A stretch of 64,000 nucleotides of DNA from Pseudorasbora parva (GCF_024679245.1 NC_090188.1:38805992-38869991); one strand, 5' to 3'; shown: positions 10,736-25,715, numbered from the stretch's first letter. Notes: generated from the sequence alone by a model not told the origin. Translations and numbers: made by a program.

Positions 10736-11553
10736 ATATTTTTAATATGGTAGTATCAAAGAGCACATCCAGGCTCCTCACTGACGACGAGGGCTTGACA
10801 GAGCAGTTATCAAGTGTTAGACAATATTCTAGGTTATTACTTGTGGAGCTTTTCTGTCCAATAATTCAAAATTTTGTTTTATCTGAATTAAGTTGCAGGA
10901 AATTACTATTCATCCATTTTTTTTTAATATCAGCTATGCATTCTGTTAATCTTGTGAATTGGTAGGTTTCGTCAGGGTGTGAAGAAATATAGAGCTGAGT
11001 ATCGTCAGCATAACAATGAAAACTAAAATCATGCTTCCTAAATGATATCTCCCAGTGGTAGCATGGGAGATATCATTAGGAAATATAGCTACAGATATAC
11101 CTTAGATTTATGACTGGTTTTGTGGTCCTGGGTCACATATTGCATGTTCAAATATTCATGCAATAAAATATTCTAGGGGCCAAGAAACCTTTGTAAAAAT
11201 GATAAAAAAAATTGCAACTTTTTTTCCAAAAACATTGGTGGGGAAAGAGTTAATTTGATCTCAGATTTGCATGGAATCGCTAACAGCAGGACACATATGT
11301 GATCTTGAATATCTTGAAATGAACATTACGTGTGATTTTATCTACCAAATATGACAGCACAAATAGTCACTGATAGCAAATTGAAAAACTGAGATGAACA
11401 GAGAAATTAATTTAACCGGAGATTTCTATCAGGTAGCTGCCAGACTAAATTTTGCAGAAGATATTTGTGTTAAAGAGATAAAAATAAATGTATTTTCCCC
11501 ACAGAAATACATTTGCAGGAGACTTAATACCTTCTCTCTCTTTGTGAATTCAG

Positions 11554-11890
11554 ATGTGCCTGTGTCCTTCGGTTAAGTGCACTAGTTCTGGCCGTGGTCC
11601 ACAATTGCTGGAGCAGAAAATGAGTGATGCAGGGATCAATACTTCAGACAAACTTCCTATGAGTCCACAGTCACATGATGCTTACACCCATAAAACAGGT
11701 GGAACTGTTTAGAGCACCACATGTGAAAGAGATAGTAAATATACAATATTTTTCTAACATTTTGCTTGTTTAAATTTGACATGCTCTTACATTACCTTAC
11801 TTGCTTTCTGTATGCTTTATTTCAATGTTTTTACTTGCATTGTTTATAAGTTGCCAAAAATGAAATAAACATTAAAAATGTAATTGTGCC
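11554..11890 (+). other. lrrc1: Candidate terminal 3'UTR exon of lrrc1
   Basis: A pyrimidine-rich tract (TTCTCTCTCTTTGTG) and AG at 11552-11553 form a convincing acceptor. The next 300 bases are of moderate GC and not obviously repetitive. They end at AATAAA (11864-11869) followed by a GT-rich stretch. Together with the donor at 7850 this is best explained as the last, non-coding exon of lrrc1. It could instead be an unrelated AG/AATAAA pair, since no transcript evidence is available here. Confidence 0.4.
11864..11869 (+). terminator. Polyadenylation signal AATAAA, probable lrrc1 3' end
   Basis: Canonical AATAAA followed within about 40 bases by GT-rich sequence (TGTGCCGGTCAAGTGTGT). It sits at the end of the candidate 3'UTR exon and before the repeat-rich intergenic DNA. 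Confidence 0.4.
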
Positions 11891-12235
11891 GGTCAAGTGT
11901 GTAATCTTATGAATGATGTCTGAAGCGCAGTGATGTTGTGAATATTTGATGTGGATATCCTATGATCTTCATACTCAACAATAGTTAAAGGAAGTTTGTT
12001 CTGTGACAGGAACATTAGCAGATACTGGCATTAATTAAGTGGTTTATTTGCATCCTTGTTTAAGACTAATAGAAACAATAAATCTTGAGGCCAGTTTTAC
12101 TGACAGCTTGCACCAGCGCAAGCCTTCCTTTGCCATTAAAAAAACAACTCGTGGACAGGGTTACTTTTGTGGCTGCATGCATTTGTAGAAGTTTCCCTTT
12201 CAGACGCAGTATTTATGGGAGGAGAGGATGTAAAG

Positions 12236-14990
12236 GGGTAGGGATGAAACGGTATGGAAATTTAACATCACGGTTATAGTGATCCAAATTATCACGATTA
12301 TCAATACACTCTCAAAATGGCTGGGTTAAAAACAACCCAATTGGCAACTCAGTGCTGGGTAAATATTGGACAGAACACATGCTGGGTTAAATTAACCCAG
12401 TGGCATTTTAACCCAGCAGACTGGGCTGTTGAGAAAACCCAAAATGTAGTAAATTTGACCATTAATGGATTTGCTATTCTGGGTTGTTCTTAAAATGTAT
12501 CCTGTGCATTAGCCTACTGTAAAACTAGACAATCATGAAAGAACAAATGAAGAATGCATGTTTAGACTGTTAAAACAATAATTTTTATTGCTTGACAAAT
12601 GGTACAACACACAAATGTGTTAAAATTGGCAACAATGACAACTACAACCCTAATATATTCTGTCAATTTATTCACGTTTAAATCGAACTTTTATTTTGAC
12701 GGGTTGCCGTGACTTTGGAGTGTCTGTGTTCATGATGCCAGTTTTCTCAAATGAAACGGTAAATTCTCATGTCCTCAGTGACAGTGACACGGCAGAATCT
12801 AAAAAGACAGCGAGCGTGTGTGGCGCCCCCGTCATTCACACAGAAACGAAAAACAAGGAAGAGTAATATTATTTAAATAGTATAGACACTAATATCGGCT
12901 ACAGAAGCCCTGCGTGACGCGACTGAAGGCAGCTGCGGAACCGAATATAGTCTTGTGAGTCGATGCTATACACTAACGTCACATTTTTTAAATTTCAGTA
13001 TGCAAGTTACTTACCGAAGTACCGGTAAGTTACTTGTACATCCCTACATAAAACCATGGTTAATTTTCGTAAGGGGATCATGGTTCCGTGTAATCACAAA
13101 CTGTATTAATCTATCGTCTCACATGCCTAAGTTACCTGAACTAACTCGAGTCAGTAACGTTAGGCCTAACGTACACTGCATCGGATTCTGAGGTAAAACT
13201 TTTGTCTTAACGTCATGTAATATGAATTGTTGCCGCGAAGAAGAAGAAAAACTATAATTATGCTAATTAAAATGATTATTTATGAAAACATGAACTTATC
13301 TTAAAACATCTGCAACCGGTGGCTTTGCCTTTTGCATTGACCTTTCAAAATGACAGTTTGGGAGCGAATTTAAAAGAATCAAGGCGGGGAAGCACGTGAA
13401 TCAACCAAGCATTGTGACCCAGCAGGTTTAACCCAACCACTGGAAATTTGAAACCCAATGGTGTTTAAAATGTGATCAAATAAACCAACAAAAATTACCC
13501 AACAGTCTTAACCCAGCATTTTGGGTTAAAAAACAACCCAGCATTATTTACAGTGTATTATCACGGTTTTGTTCAAATGAGATAGTGTTCAAAAAGAACC
13601 AATGCACACACTGAAAACATTTAAACAAGTTTTATATATGAAAATCTACAAACAACAAATAAATCAAGCTGCTCTGCCCTTTTTTTAAAGCGAGATTCTA
13701 TTCTTTGGGATTTCCTTCCTTATATTGGATGTCGTTAATAGCACCACATATTGCATATATAATAATTTGGTGTAAATATAATCTCTAATATTATCTTTAT
13801 AAATATGTTAAAGCAATATTCTTGTCAGTGTCCTATCAGCTATGACGCATTTAAATCTAGCATATTTTGTGTATGAGCCCAAACAGTATCCCAGTAAAAT
13901 AAATAATATCCATATTTTCATATGATTTGACAGTTTTTTATTAAATATCAAAAATCCAAAAGGTGTTTATTATACCCGACAACTAGATGAACACTTTACG
14001 GTCAGTTTTATACAAACCCGCATCCTAATGTTGTATGTAACTTTAGAGACGGTCCCTATATTTGCGAATCTCGAACTTCAAGCCAACTTTATGCCAGTCA
14101 TATCAGATGCGCTATGGTTCTGCAGTGTTTGTTTTAAACTATTTTCACTGCTCAAATAAGCTAGAACAAAAACATTCAACCATATGCTGAATGAATCTCC
14201 TGCGTACATCGGATGCTCATCTCTGCTTTGAGTGCAGCTTTAAGTGAGTGAGAGCACGCTCTGAACAAAACTCTGGTTTATCTGAACGCATCTGATTATT
14301 AGAAATTGCATTCATAAACTCAATAGAAACACGTGATAGGTTATAATGTGCAACGCGATTATAATAGATGGCTTTTGAGAAGCCTATAATAAGTAGGTGA
14401 CTAGCAACAGTGACTAGTGTGAGTGAATCCACAGCCGAAATACACCAAACAAACGGCAGGTGTTGATCTCAAGCCCTGATTATTATTCTTTAAATGCCAT
14501 CCTAGTTGTGTCTGAACGTGTTCGTTCATCTTTGGCTCAAGCTTCACGTTATTATTTGGTATTGAGGTCAAAGTCCACTTGCCTTGCGTTCGCAAAATCT
14601 TTGCAGATTTGAAGTGTTTTCCCCTATTACGGCAACTTTTTTTCTGGCATGTTCTGCTGCAGACACAGTGACCAGAGCATCTTAGATTCATTTTTTGGAC
14701 TTTTGTAAAAGCCAAAATATGGCCACACCACACCTCAGAATTTGTCCTTTTAGAAGGCTGGAAAATCTCCCGGTGCTGTTACTGCCTTCTGTCATTTTCT
14801 TCTCATTCAGAAAACAGTGTTCCGTCACTTGCTGCGCGTGCCTGCACCAGACTGGATAGGATTTACCGCGAGTTTTAATCTTGATAATCACTGACGGTTT
14901 TAATGATAATGAAATTTTAAACAATATTACTAACAGTCAGTACATTTTATCATGTTTTTTTGTGAAACCGGTAATCGTTTTTTCCCTAAA
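12236..14990. mobile_element. Decayed TIR element (hAT-like?), host of a nested element
   Basis: The left side GGTAGGGATGAAACGGTA and TTTAACATCACGGTTATAG, and the right side GTGAAACCGGTAATCG near 14965, look like the two ends of one old element. The flanking phrases (TTATCACG...) continue across the insertion at 12307-13560. Minus-strand fragments at 14217-14924 are cysteine- and histidine-rich in places but carry stops. Boundaries and superfamily are tentative. Confidence 0.4.
12307..13561. mobile_element. TIR element, AACCCAG-rich termini, nested insertion
   Basis: Ends ATACACT and AGTGTAT are inverted. Each is followed inward by repeated GGGTTAAA / AACCCAG blocks (12320-12440 and 13420-13550). 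TATCA flanks both sides as a possible target duplication. It contains no ORF of interest. This repeat type is common in cyprinids. Confidence 0.75.
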
Positions 14991-15304
14991 AAGGGGACAT
15001 GCAAGGTGATTTACAAAGGTTTGCGATTTACTGTTGTTTGAGCCATTATTTAGTGCCCCAAAAAAGCATGTCTCAGGTTGGCCACACACATGAAGATTTT
15101 ACACTTGAAGTGTTTGGCCAGCTTCGAGGCTTGTCACAACCAAATTTTTGTTAAAAAAATCCTCTGTTGTGTGCTGTCATTATGATTATTTTACTGCTCT
15201 TGCTCATTTCAGAGCCTGCACAATCCCAAATCATAAATAGCATGTCATAACTGTTTTGTTATGCTGGTTGAAAGTCTTATTTCCATACCTGTGTGCACCT
15301 GCTC

Positions 15305-17385
15305 GGTATCTCCTACCCAGGCCCAGAGTCTAGCAACGTCTCCTGTCTGAGTCCAGAGTCCAGCAACATCTCCTGCATGTGTCCAGGGTGATGTGACATC
15401 TCCTGCCCGTGTCCAGAGTCCAGCGACATCTCCTGCCAACTTCTAGAGTCCAGCGACATCTTCTGCCAACTTCTACTGTCCAGTGACATCTCCTGCCAAC
15501 TTCTAGAGTCCAGTGACGACATCTGCCAACTTCTAAAGTTCATCGACATCTCCTGCCAACTTCTAGAGTCGTGACGACATCTACCAACTTCTAGAGTCCA
15601 GTGACATCTCCTGCCAACTTCCAGAGTCCAGTGACATCTCCTGCCAACTTCCAGAGTCCAGTGACATCTCCTGCCAACTTCCAGAGTCCAGTGACATCTC
15701 CTACCAACTTCCAGAGTCCAGTGACATCTCCTACCAACTTCTAGAGTCCAGCGACGACATCTGCCAACTTCTACTGTCCAGTGACATCTCCTGCCAACTT
15801 CCAGAGTCCAGTGACATCTCCTGCCAACTTCCAGAGTCCAGTGACATCTCCTGCCAACTTCCAGAGTCCAGTGACATCTCCTGCCAACTTCCAGAGTCCA
15901 GTGACATCTCCGGCCAACTTCCAGAGTCCAGTGACATCTCCTGCCAACTTCCAGAGTCCAGTGACATCTCCTGCCAACTTCCAGAGTCCAGTGACATCTC
16001 CTGCCAACTTCCAGAGTCCAGTGACATCTCCTGCCAACTTCCAGAGTCCAGTGACATCTCCTACTAACTTCTAGAGACCAGTGACATCTCCTGCCAACTT
16101 CTAGAGTCCAGCGACATATCCTGCCTGTGTCCAGTGTCTTGCAGTTTACTTCCCGTTTCCAGAGTCCAGCGACATCTCCTGCTCGTGTCCAGAGTCCAGC
16201 GACATCTCCTGCTCGTGTCCAGAGTCCAGCGACTTCTCCTGCCCGTGTCCAGAGTCCAGCAACATCTCCTGCCCGTGTCTAGGGTCCAGCAACGTCTCCT
16301 GTCCGAGTCCAGAGTCTAGCGACAATTCCTGTCTGAGTCCAGAGTCCAGCAACATCTCCTGCCAACTTTCAGTGTCCAGCGATGCCTCCTGTCGTCACCT
16401 TTAGAACCCCTTTAGAACCGGGCCTGGTGAATCCAGGGACGTCTCCTATCCACATCCAGGGTCCAGCGACGTCTCCAGTGCCCATGTCCAGAGTACAGTG
16501 GTTTACTTCCCGTTTCTAGAGTTCAGTGACGACATCTACCCATGTCCAGAGTTCAGCAGCGTATCCTGCCCGTGTCTAAAGTCAACCGACATCTCCTGTC
16601 TGATTCCAGACTCCAGTGACGAATCCTGTCAATGTCCAGGGTCCAGTGATGTCTCCTGCCCGTGTTCAGAGTCCAGAGACGACATCTGCCTGTGTTCAGA
16701 GTCCAGAGACATCTCCTGCCCATGTTCAGAGTAAAGAGACATCTCCTGCCTGTGTCCAGAGTCCAGCGACTTTTCCTGCCTGTGTCCAGTGTCCAGTGAC
16801 TTCTCCTGCCCGTGTTCAGGGTCCAGCAACGTCTCCTGTCTGAGTCCAGCGACATCTCCTGCCAACTTTCAGAGTCCAGCGATGTCTCCTGTCCATGTCC
16901 AGGGTCCAGCAAAATCTCTCCATGTCCAGAGTCCAGAGACATCTCCTGACCATATCCAGAGTCCAGCGGCCTCCTGTCCATGTCCAGTGACGTTTACTTC
17001 CCGTGTCAAGAGTCCAACGATATCTCTTGTCCATGTCCAAAGTCCACCAATGTCTTCTGCCCATGTCCAGACTCCAGAGATGTCTCCTGCCAAGTTCAGA
17101 GTCCGGCGACGTTTACATCCCGTGTCCAGAGTTGAGCGACGTCTCCTGTCCACGTCCAGGGTCCAGCGACGTCTCCTGCCCGTGTCCAGAGTCCAGTGAC
17201 GTATCCTGTCAATGTCCAAAGTCCAGCAAAATCTCTACATGTCCAGAGTCCAGAGACATCTCCTGCCCATGTCCAGAGTCCAGCGGCCTCCTCTCCATGT
17301 TCAGAGTCCAGTGATGTTTACTTCCCGTGTCCAGAGTCCAACGATATCTCTTGTCCATGTCCAAAGTCCACCAATGTCTTTCAAG
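15305..17385. repeat. Minisatellite, 30-bp unit, about 2.1 kb
   Basis: The unit is TCCAGTGACATCTCCTGCCA plus ACTTCCAGAG. Copies at 15780-16060 are almost identical; flanking copies diverge (CGTGTCCAGAG variants). As 30 is a multiple of 3 and the unit lacks stops in several frames, long artificial ORFs arise on both strands. At the right side a higher-order repeat of about 324 bp is seen (17017 versus 17341). It is followed by a Pro-rich stretch (PPELPAPPW type, 17440-17510) seen near the 3' ends of some cyprinid retroelements. Confidence 0.9.
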
Positions 17386-18154
17386 ATCCACTTCAGGCCA
17401 GTAGGGCTAAGCGGCAGTAGGGCTAAGGTCATGGAGGCTCTGCCTTTCTGGCCCCCTGAACTGCCTGCACCTCCATGGTGCCTTGAACTTCCTGCACCAC
17501 CATAGCTTTCTGAACTACCATGTCCTGTCCCCCTGCATGGATCAAGCCTGCCATCCCTCCCCAAGACCACCCTCCTAGATTTTTTTTTTTCTTCTATGGT
17601 GTTTTTCTTAGGCATCAGGAGGTCTGTAAAGGGGGTCTGTAATGTCTAGTTTTTTGGGGGTTTGTTTCATGTTCATGTTTCATGTTTCTTGATTTTTATT
17701 TTGGAATTTAGTCACCGTTAGTCACTTGATTTCCACAATTAGTCACTTTCTTTGCCATTGTCATGTTTCTGGTTTTGTCACGTGATCCTGCCCTGTGCTC
17801 CATTGTCATGTTTATTTAGGATGCTTAGCACCCCTTTAGAACCGGGCCTGGTGATGATCATGCAAAATGTATTACACTGTCGGAAAAAGAACCCAGGCTA
17901 TCTTTGTTCGCAAGACCACAACAATGGCCATCTTTGAACCTCTCTCATGATACGTGGTAGGACCACCGTTTGGAAGCCAAAACCACAGAAATCACCACGA
18001 TCGGTCACCTCTCATCTGGGACAGCCCTAAGTTATACAATGTGTACTGGGCATTAAGCCCAATATTAAATGTTTCATGAGTAGTAGGATAATCTCTCTTT
18101 TCAACTCTTTTTTTCATTAAAGAAATAACCATATTCCTCCACACAGTCACACAG
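17386..18154 (+). other. Probable retroelement 3' debris after the minisatellite
   Basis: 17440-17510 reads EALPFWPPELPAPPWCLELP in one frame, a motif pattern I associate with 3' ends of fish retroelements. The rest is T-rich with no ORF. A 25-bp string at 17830-17854 (CCCTTTAGAACCGGGCCTGG core) also occurs exactly at 16406-16430 inside the minisatellite. Confidence 0.35.
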
Positions 18155-18597
18155 AGCTAGCCTGATCCTACCAGATCTCTAGTAGATTTCATTTGTACAG
18201 AGAGTCTGTCCACTCTCCATTGACAAGCGTTTACTTCCTTGAAGGCGGGTACTCTGTTGAAGTTTAAAACTATTGGATCTGCCATAACCGCTCACTAACG
18301 TTTGGTCATGAAGTCAGCAAAGATTGTTCTTGCTTCGGCTTCTGGATATTTGGCAGTGGTGCCACAACAAAATGAATGGTTTAGTTTGCATCTTTCTCCG
18401 TCGCTGTCATTACTGAACTACAACTCAAACTAGCGCACAATATCAACGTCATCGTTCTCAGCCCCTTCCTCTGTTCGCTGATTGGTTAAAATTTGTTTGG
18501 AGAAAACCTAAGAATATACTGCAGTCCCAGGCGGAGTACTAAAGGAAAATGAAAATTGAGCGGACGTTTATAGAAGGGCAGAGCCAGGCTAACACAG
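18155..18597. repeat. Short dispersed repeat, TAGCCTG ends
   Basis: Left GAGCTAGCCTGATCCTACC and right GCAGAGCCAGGCTAACACAG are roughly inverted at their ends only. Composition is distinct from the neighbours and no ORF is present. Probably a MITE; the boundaries are uncertain. Confidence 0.4.
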
Positions 18598-19889
18598 AAC
18601 CAAAGCACAACCAAAACAATGTTCTGCAGTTGTTGTTTTTTAACCACCAGAGGGCCCAAAATGTGCATAGTAAATTTATTAAAGTTAATAAAAGTATTAA
18701 ATTAACAAACTAAATAGCTAAAACTAAGACTGAATAAAACATTTTTAATCAAAAAATATCAAATAAAAATGACAAAAGTACACAACCATATTGTTAGGGT
18801 TTGGGTTATTTTAACTAAATTTAAATATAAATATATAAAAATAAAATATATTTCAAAATATTAGCAAAAACTGTAGTGTATCGATGATATGAAAAATAGC
18901 CTTGATTTCCATAGTGACTGGCCTACAGCTGTATTTTTTTCTGCCCTGACACTACACCACACAGACAAGTGTCAGTATAAAGTATATTTCCCTCCCAAAT
19001 TGTTGCCATAATCACACACACACTTGCGCACACACACTCTCATATTCCCATACATGCACACACACACAAGGCATACAGGAGGGTGTTCTCTCCTCACATT
19101 TCAACCCACTCCGGGGTGTTTATTTTGTAAATATCAAGCTAAGCTTCCTGGCTGGTGGGCAGAGGACCGGTCACTGTGACCGGTCACAGGGGAAATAACA
19201 GCCCTGTCAATCTGCGGCTCATGCTATCACACTCTCCCTCAATGCTGGTGCTTTATCAGTGTGTTTAACAATCTTAGGAGGTGATCATTTGACAATATCA
19301 TTATCATCTCTACACAGCATATATCGATTAATCCTAGTGATTTCCTCTCCTGCGTGGTTGCTTCTCGGGCTCTTTTTAGCACCTCTACATCTACATCTAT
19401 GCATTTGGCAGAGGCTTTCATCCTGACCCTTTTTATGCCTGGTCCAGATCGAGTAACCGATCACAGCAGCTGAGGCCGATTGCCGGTCCTCTGTGGCCAC
19501 TTCTGACTGGATTTTGAGGGAACATTCTCTGATTTCATAGCTAAATGCATTACTTACTATCACTGTGTTATTGGATGTTAATGGATAAAAACACTTTTCA
19601 CACACTCATGGTAACGCAATGCAATTTTAGACAATCACCAGCAGGTGAATGCTGCCTTTCAGTACAAAGAATTCATTTTGTCGTCATGTGTGTCCCCTGG
19701 GAATGAAACCCATAACCTTCACACCATGAAGTTCCAGCCATTTTGCTCACACCATGTGCTCAATTACTATTATTATTATAACATCAATGTGCTATCAATG
19801 CGTCATGTTTTTACATCTATGCTCAGGCTAGGCTTTTAGGCTTTTGCTGTCTAATTTTGACCCATGTTTTATTATTTCATTTTTATTAA
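18598..19889. other. Intergenic DNA, no gene seen
   Basis: AT-rich with a CA-rich patch at 19010-19075. Short minus-strand ORFs at 19239-19605 show no recognisable domain. Nothing else supported. Confidence 0.5.
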
Positions 19890-21469
<1,580 letters not shown>

Positions 21470-22899
21470 TTTTTATTCCAGTGCCAAGGACAAATTTCCA
21501 TTATATTGACATGGGTAACAAATAATGGACTGTAACCAGAAAAAACAAATCTGAGGAATTTCATGAAGCAATTTGCATTCAAAAGGCTAACTGGCAGACA
21601 GAGTGTATAATCTTGGTGGTTTCACTGCAGCATATTTAGAAGGTGAATAAAATGGCATTTAATAAAACCTGGCCAGTTTTCACTAATACAAAGAACATGA
21701 GGTGTGTTTTAAGTGGATGATTAAACCTGAAATCCACCAGATTCACTAGTCTCCCTTCAGCACACCTGTGTTTCTATCGTTATGTGGATAAAAAGAAATC
21801 TCACAGGGAATACGTTCAGCGTTGCTAAAAAACAATCTTATACTGAAATACGCTAAGCTTGAGAGAATGTATGCGCATCAACAATAGATCGAATGAACGA
21901 ATACACCATACATCTAAAGGCGTCAATTACGAGTCTTTGAGCTCATTCTGAGTTTTTTTTGTGTGTGTGTGTGCTATACTATAAAATATTCATATAAATA
22001 AACTCCTCTCTTAGTATATCAAACTGCTTGACAGCAAAAGAAAACGACCTGTTTGGTTGCCATGACAACAACCTGTCCTCCAAAATTTAACTCGGCTGTA
22101 TGGGAACAGAGAAAGCATTTCATCAGACTGTGCCGCGGAGGTGATGCGTGTCAGTCGGATGCGTTGGCGGAATGGCATGACTCGGAGGTTACGGAGTCGC
22201 CACCCCCTCTCTGTGAGTGATTATTCCAGCATTAGGAGGCTTATAGAGGCTCGCAGGGTGACGGACAGGACCAGCTGAGGCTAGAATCAACACGCCATGC
22301 TGCGGCCCTTTGCTTTCGACTGCGCTTTACTGACGTGGTTAAGAATAATTACAGGAGGTGGACTCTGCAGGTAGACGCGTACCAGAATAGCAAATAGATT
22401 TGTTTGAAAACTTGCAATGATTCATTATTTTGAAGTTGTACGCGGAATACGCCAGGCGACTGAAGTAGTACCTATGTTTACTGATTAGCTAGGGGGTGGA
22501 TTGTTTTTTTTTCTTCTTCCACCTTTTCCCATTTCTGACAGACTCTCAAGACCTGTATACGCGCTTCCATGCTTTTCCAGGCACAACTGAGTAGAACGGA
22601 CTGAGAACGCTTCACTTACTACTAGCTTTTCTTGTTCCTTTTCAGCTCCCTGAAGTTTTAAGGCTCACTGAGCGCATTCTCCTGACACCCAAGTCTGAAA
22701 CAGTATAAACTCATTTAAAAATCACTGGAGTTTATAGAGAACAATTGATTTAGATGCAGTATCTACAATAGAAGAGTAATGTCCTAATTCTGCACTGGAG
22801 CCAGGCTCATCGATCAACCACGACGGCCACGACTCTAAGGTTAAAGGTGCTGTCTGTCAATAATGATGAGTGTGTTCAGTAAAGCAGATGCTGATTTGT

Positions 22900-22900
<1 letters not shown>
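21470..22900. other. Intergenic, with a GC-richer CpG-containing patch at 22120-22380
   Basis: Most is AT-rich and featureless. At 22120-22380 GC content rises and CpGs cluster. A short ORF from ATG 22297 (MLRPFAFDCALLTW...) stops at 22372, and GCAG/GTAGAC at 22370/22371 is a possible donor. It may be an upstream promoter or non-coding first exon, but nothing confirms it. Confidence 0.3.
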
Positions 22901-24202
<1,302 letters not shown>

Positions 24203-24244
<42 letters not shown>

Positions 24245-24284
24245 CAAAAGGGGGACCAAGGGGTCATAATGTTATGCCTGATCG

Positions 24285-24361
<77 letters not shown>

Positions 24362-24400
24362 CATGCATAACATTATGACCCCTTGGTCCCCCTTTTGCTA
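24203..24400. repeat. (TA)n tract flanked by 44-bp inverted arms (hairpin)
   Basis: Arms 24242-24285 and 24357-24400 are inverted copies with one mismatch, starting at TAGCAAAAGGGGGACCAAGG. About 72 bp of pure TA separates them and another (TA)n lies left of the first arm (24203-24241). The right arm is the terminus of the Tc1 element, so the left arm is an extra inverted copy of that end. Confidence 0.85.
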
Positions 24401-25312
24401 CCAAAACCGCCATGACCCATCGAGGTATGGACTCCACTAGACCCCTGAAGGTGTGCTGTAGTATCGTTCACCAAGATGTTAGCAGCAGATCCTTTAAGTT
24501 CTGTGAGTTGTGAGGTGGGGCCTTAATGGATCGGACTTGTTTGTTCAGCACATCCCACAGATGCTCGATTGGATTGAGATCTGGGGAATTGAGGCCAATT
24601 CAACACCTCAAACTTGTTATTGAGCTCCTTTGCTTTGTGGCAGGGCACATTATTCTGCTGAAAGAGACACAGCCACAAGGGAATACTGTTTCCATGAAAG
24701 AGTGTACAGGATCTGCAACCGTGCTTGGGTAGGTGGTACGTATCAAAGTAACATCCACATGGATGGCAGGACCTGAGAAGTTTTCCCTGAAGAACATTGC
24801 CTAAAGCATCACACTGCCTCTGCCGATTTGCCTTTTTCCACAGTGCATCCTGGTTCCCCAGGTAAGCGATGCACACACATCCAGCCATTCTGGTGATGTA
24901 AAAATTTGAGCTCCAGTAACTCGTCTGTTTGATCGGACCACACGGGCCAGCCTTCGCTCCCCACATGCGTCAATGAGCCTTGGCCGCCCATGACTCTGTG
25001 GCCGGTTCTCCACTGTTCCTTCCTTGGAGCACTTTTGATAGATACTGACCACTGCAGACCGGGAACAGCCCACAAGAGCTGCAGTTTTGGAGATGCTCTG
25101 ACCCAGTCGTCTAGCCGTCACAATTTGGCCCTTGTCAAACTCACTCAAATCCTTACACTTGGCCAGTTTTCCTGCTTCTAACACATAAACTTTGAGGACA
25201 AAATGTTCACTTGCTGCCTAATATATCCCACCCACTAACAGGTGCTGCGATGAAGAGATCATCTGTGTTATTTACTTCACCTGTCAGATGTTATGCATGA
25301 TTGGTGTATATT
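24357..25312 (-). mobile_element. Tc1/mariner element, transposase broken
   Basis: On the minus strand 25184-24801 begins with a Tc1-type helix-turn-helix: [20 protein letters not shown], then [20 protein letters not shown]. Reading continues in other frames toward the DDE part (24966-24523), so the gene has frameshifts. Inverted ends share ATCATGCATAACAT (24359 and, inverted, 25290-25305). The host has many related copies; this one cannot encode full-length transposase. Confidence 0.85.
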
Positions 25313-25708
25313 CAAGAAAACAGCTATTTTACATTGGAATAATATTTCAGTTTTACTGTATTTTTGATCAAATAAACAGAAAAAAACAAAAACATTTTTG
25401 ACCAGAAGTGTAAATATAATTGAAATGAATAGAAAAATATCAGACAACAACATTATGACAGGAACACATTTCTTGATATTAGGCGGATGTTGGGTAAATG
25501 TTTTAGACCAGATTTTAAGGTAGCAGAAAATATAACCCAACACTATACAGTAAATACGATTGCACATTTTATTTATTAGTGTAAAAGCCACATGGGTGAA
25601 TGATCCCATCTGTGATAGTTCCAGTCAGACGTCCAGTAATCACGGATTGCTGTTATTGTTGTCATGGGCTCCCTGCTGTCTGTAGACTATTTGTGGCTTT
25701 CTTGGCTC
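25313..25708. other. mlip upstream region
   Basis: No ORF. Mostly AT-rich to about 25,560, then rising GC toward the TATA box. E-box cores at 25589 and 25607 are the only regulatory-type words I can point to. Confidence 0.4.
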
Positions 25709-25715
25709 TATAAAT
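25709..25715 (+). promoter_or_regulatory. mlip: TATA / CArG-MEF2-like box of the candidate mlip promoter
   Basis: The sequence CTATAAATGG (25708-25717) contains a TATA box. It is also one base away from an SRF CArG box (CC-A/T6-GG) and from a MEF2 site. It lies about 130 bp upstream of the candidate mlip start codon, so initiation would be near 25740. Two E-box cores (CACATG at 25589 and CATCTG at 25607) lie about 100-120 bp upstream. SRF, MEF2 and E-box factors are typical of striated-muscle genes, which suits MLIP. Confidence 0.5.

Noticed and set aside
15731..17219. Many long ORFs with 10-residue repeats
   Set aside because: They arise because the 30-bp minisatellite lacks stops in several frames on both strands; several overlap the same DNA.
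15305..17385. Possible CRISPR array
   Set aside because: The repeats are contiguous 30-bp units with no unique spacers, in a vertebrate genome.
19239..19605. Overlapping minus-strand ORFs (60 and 106 codons)
   Set aside because: No domain, overlapping frames, AT-rich intergenic setting; probably chance.
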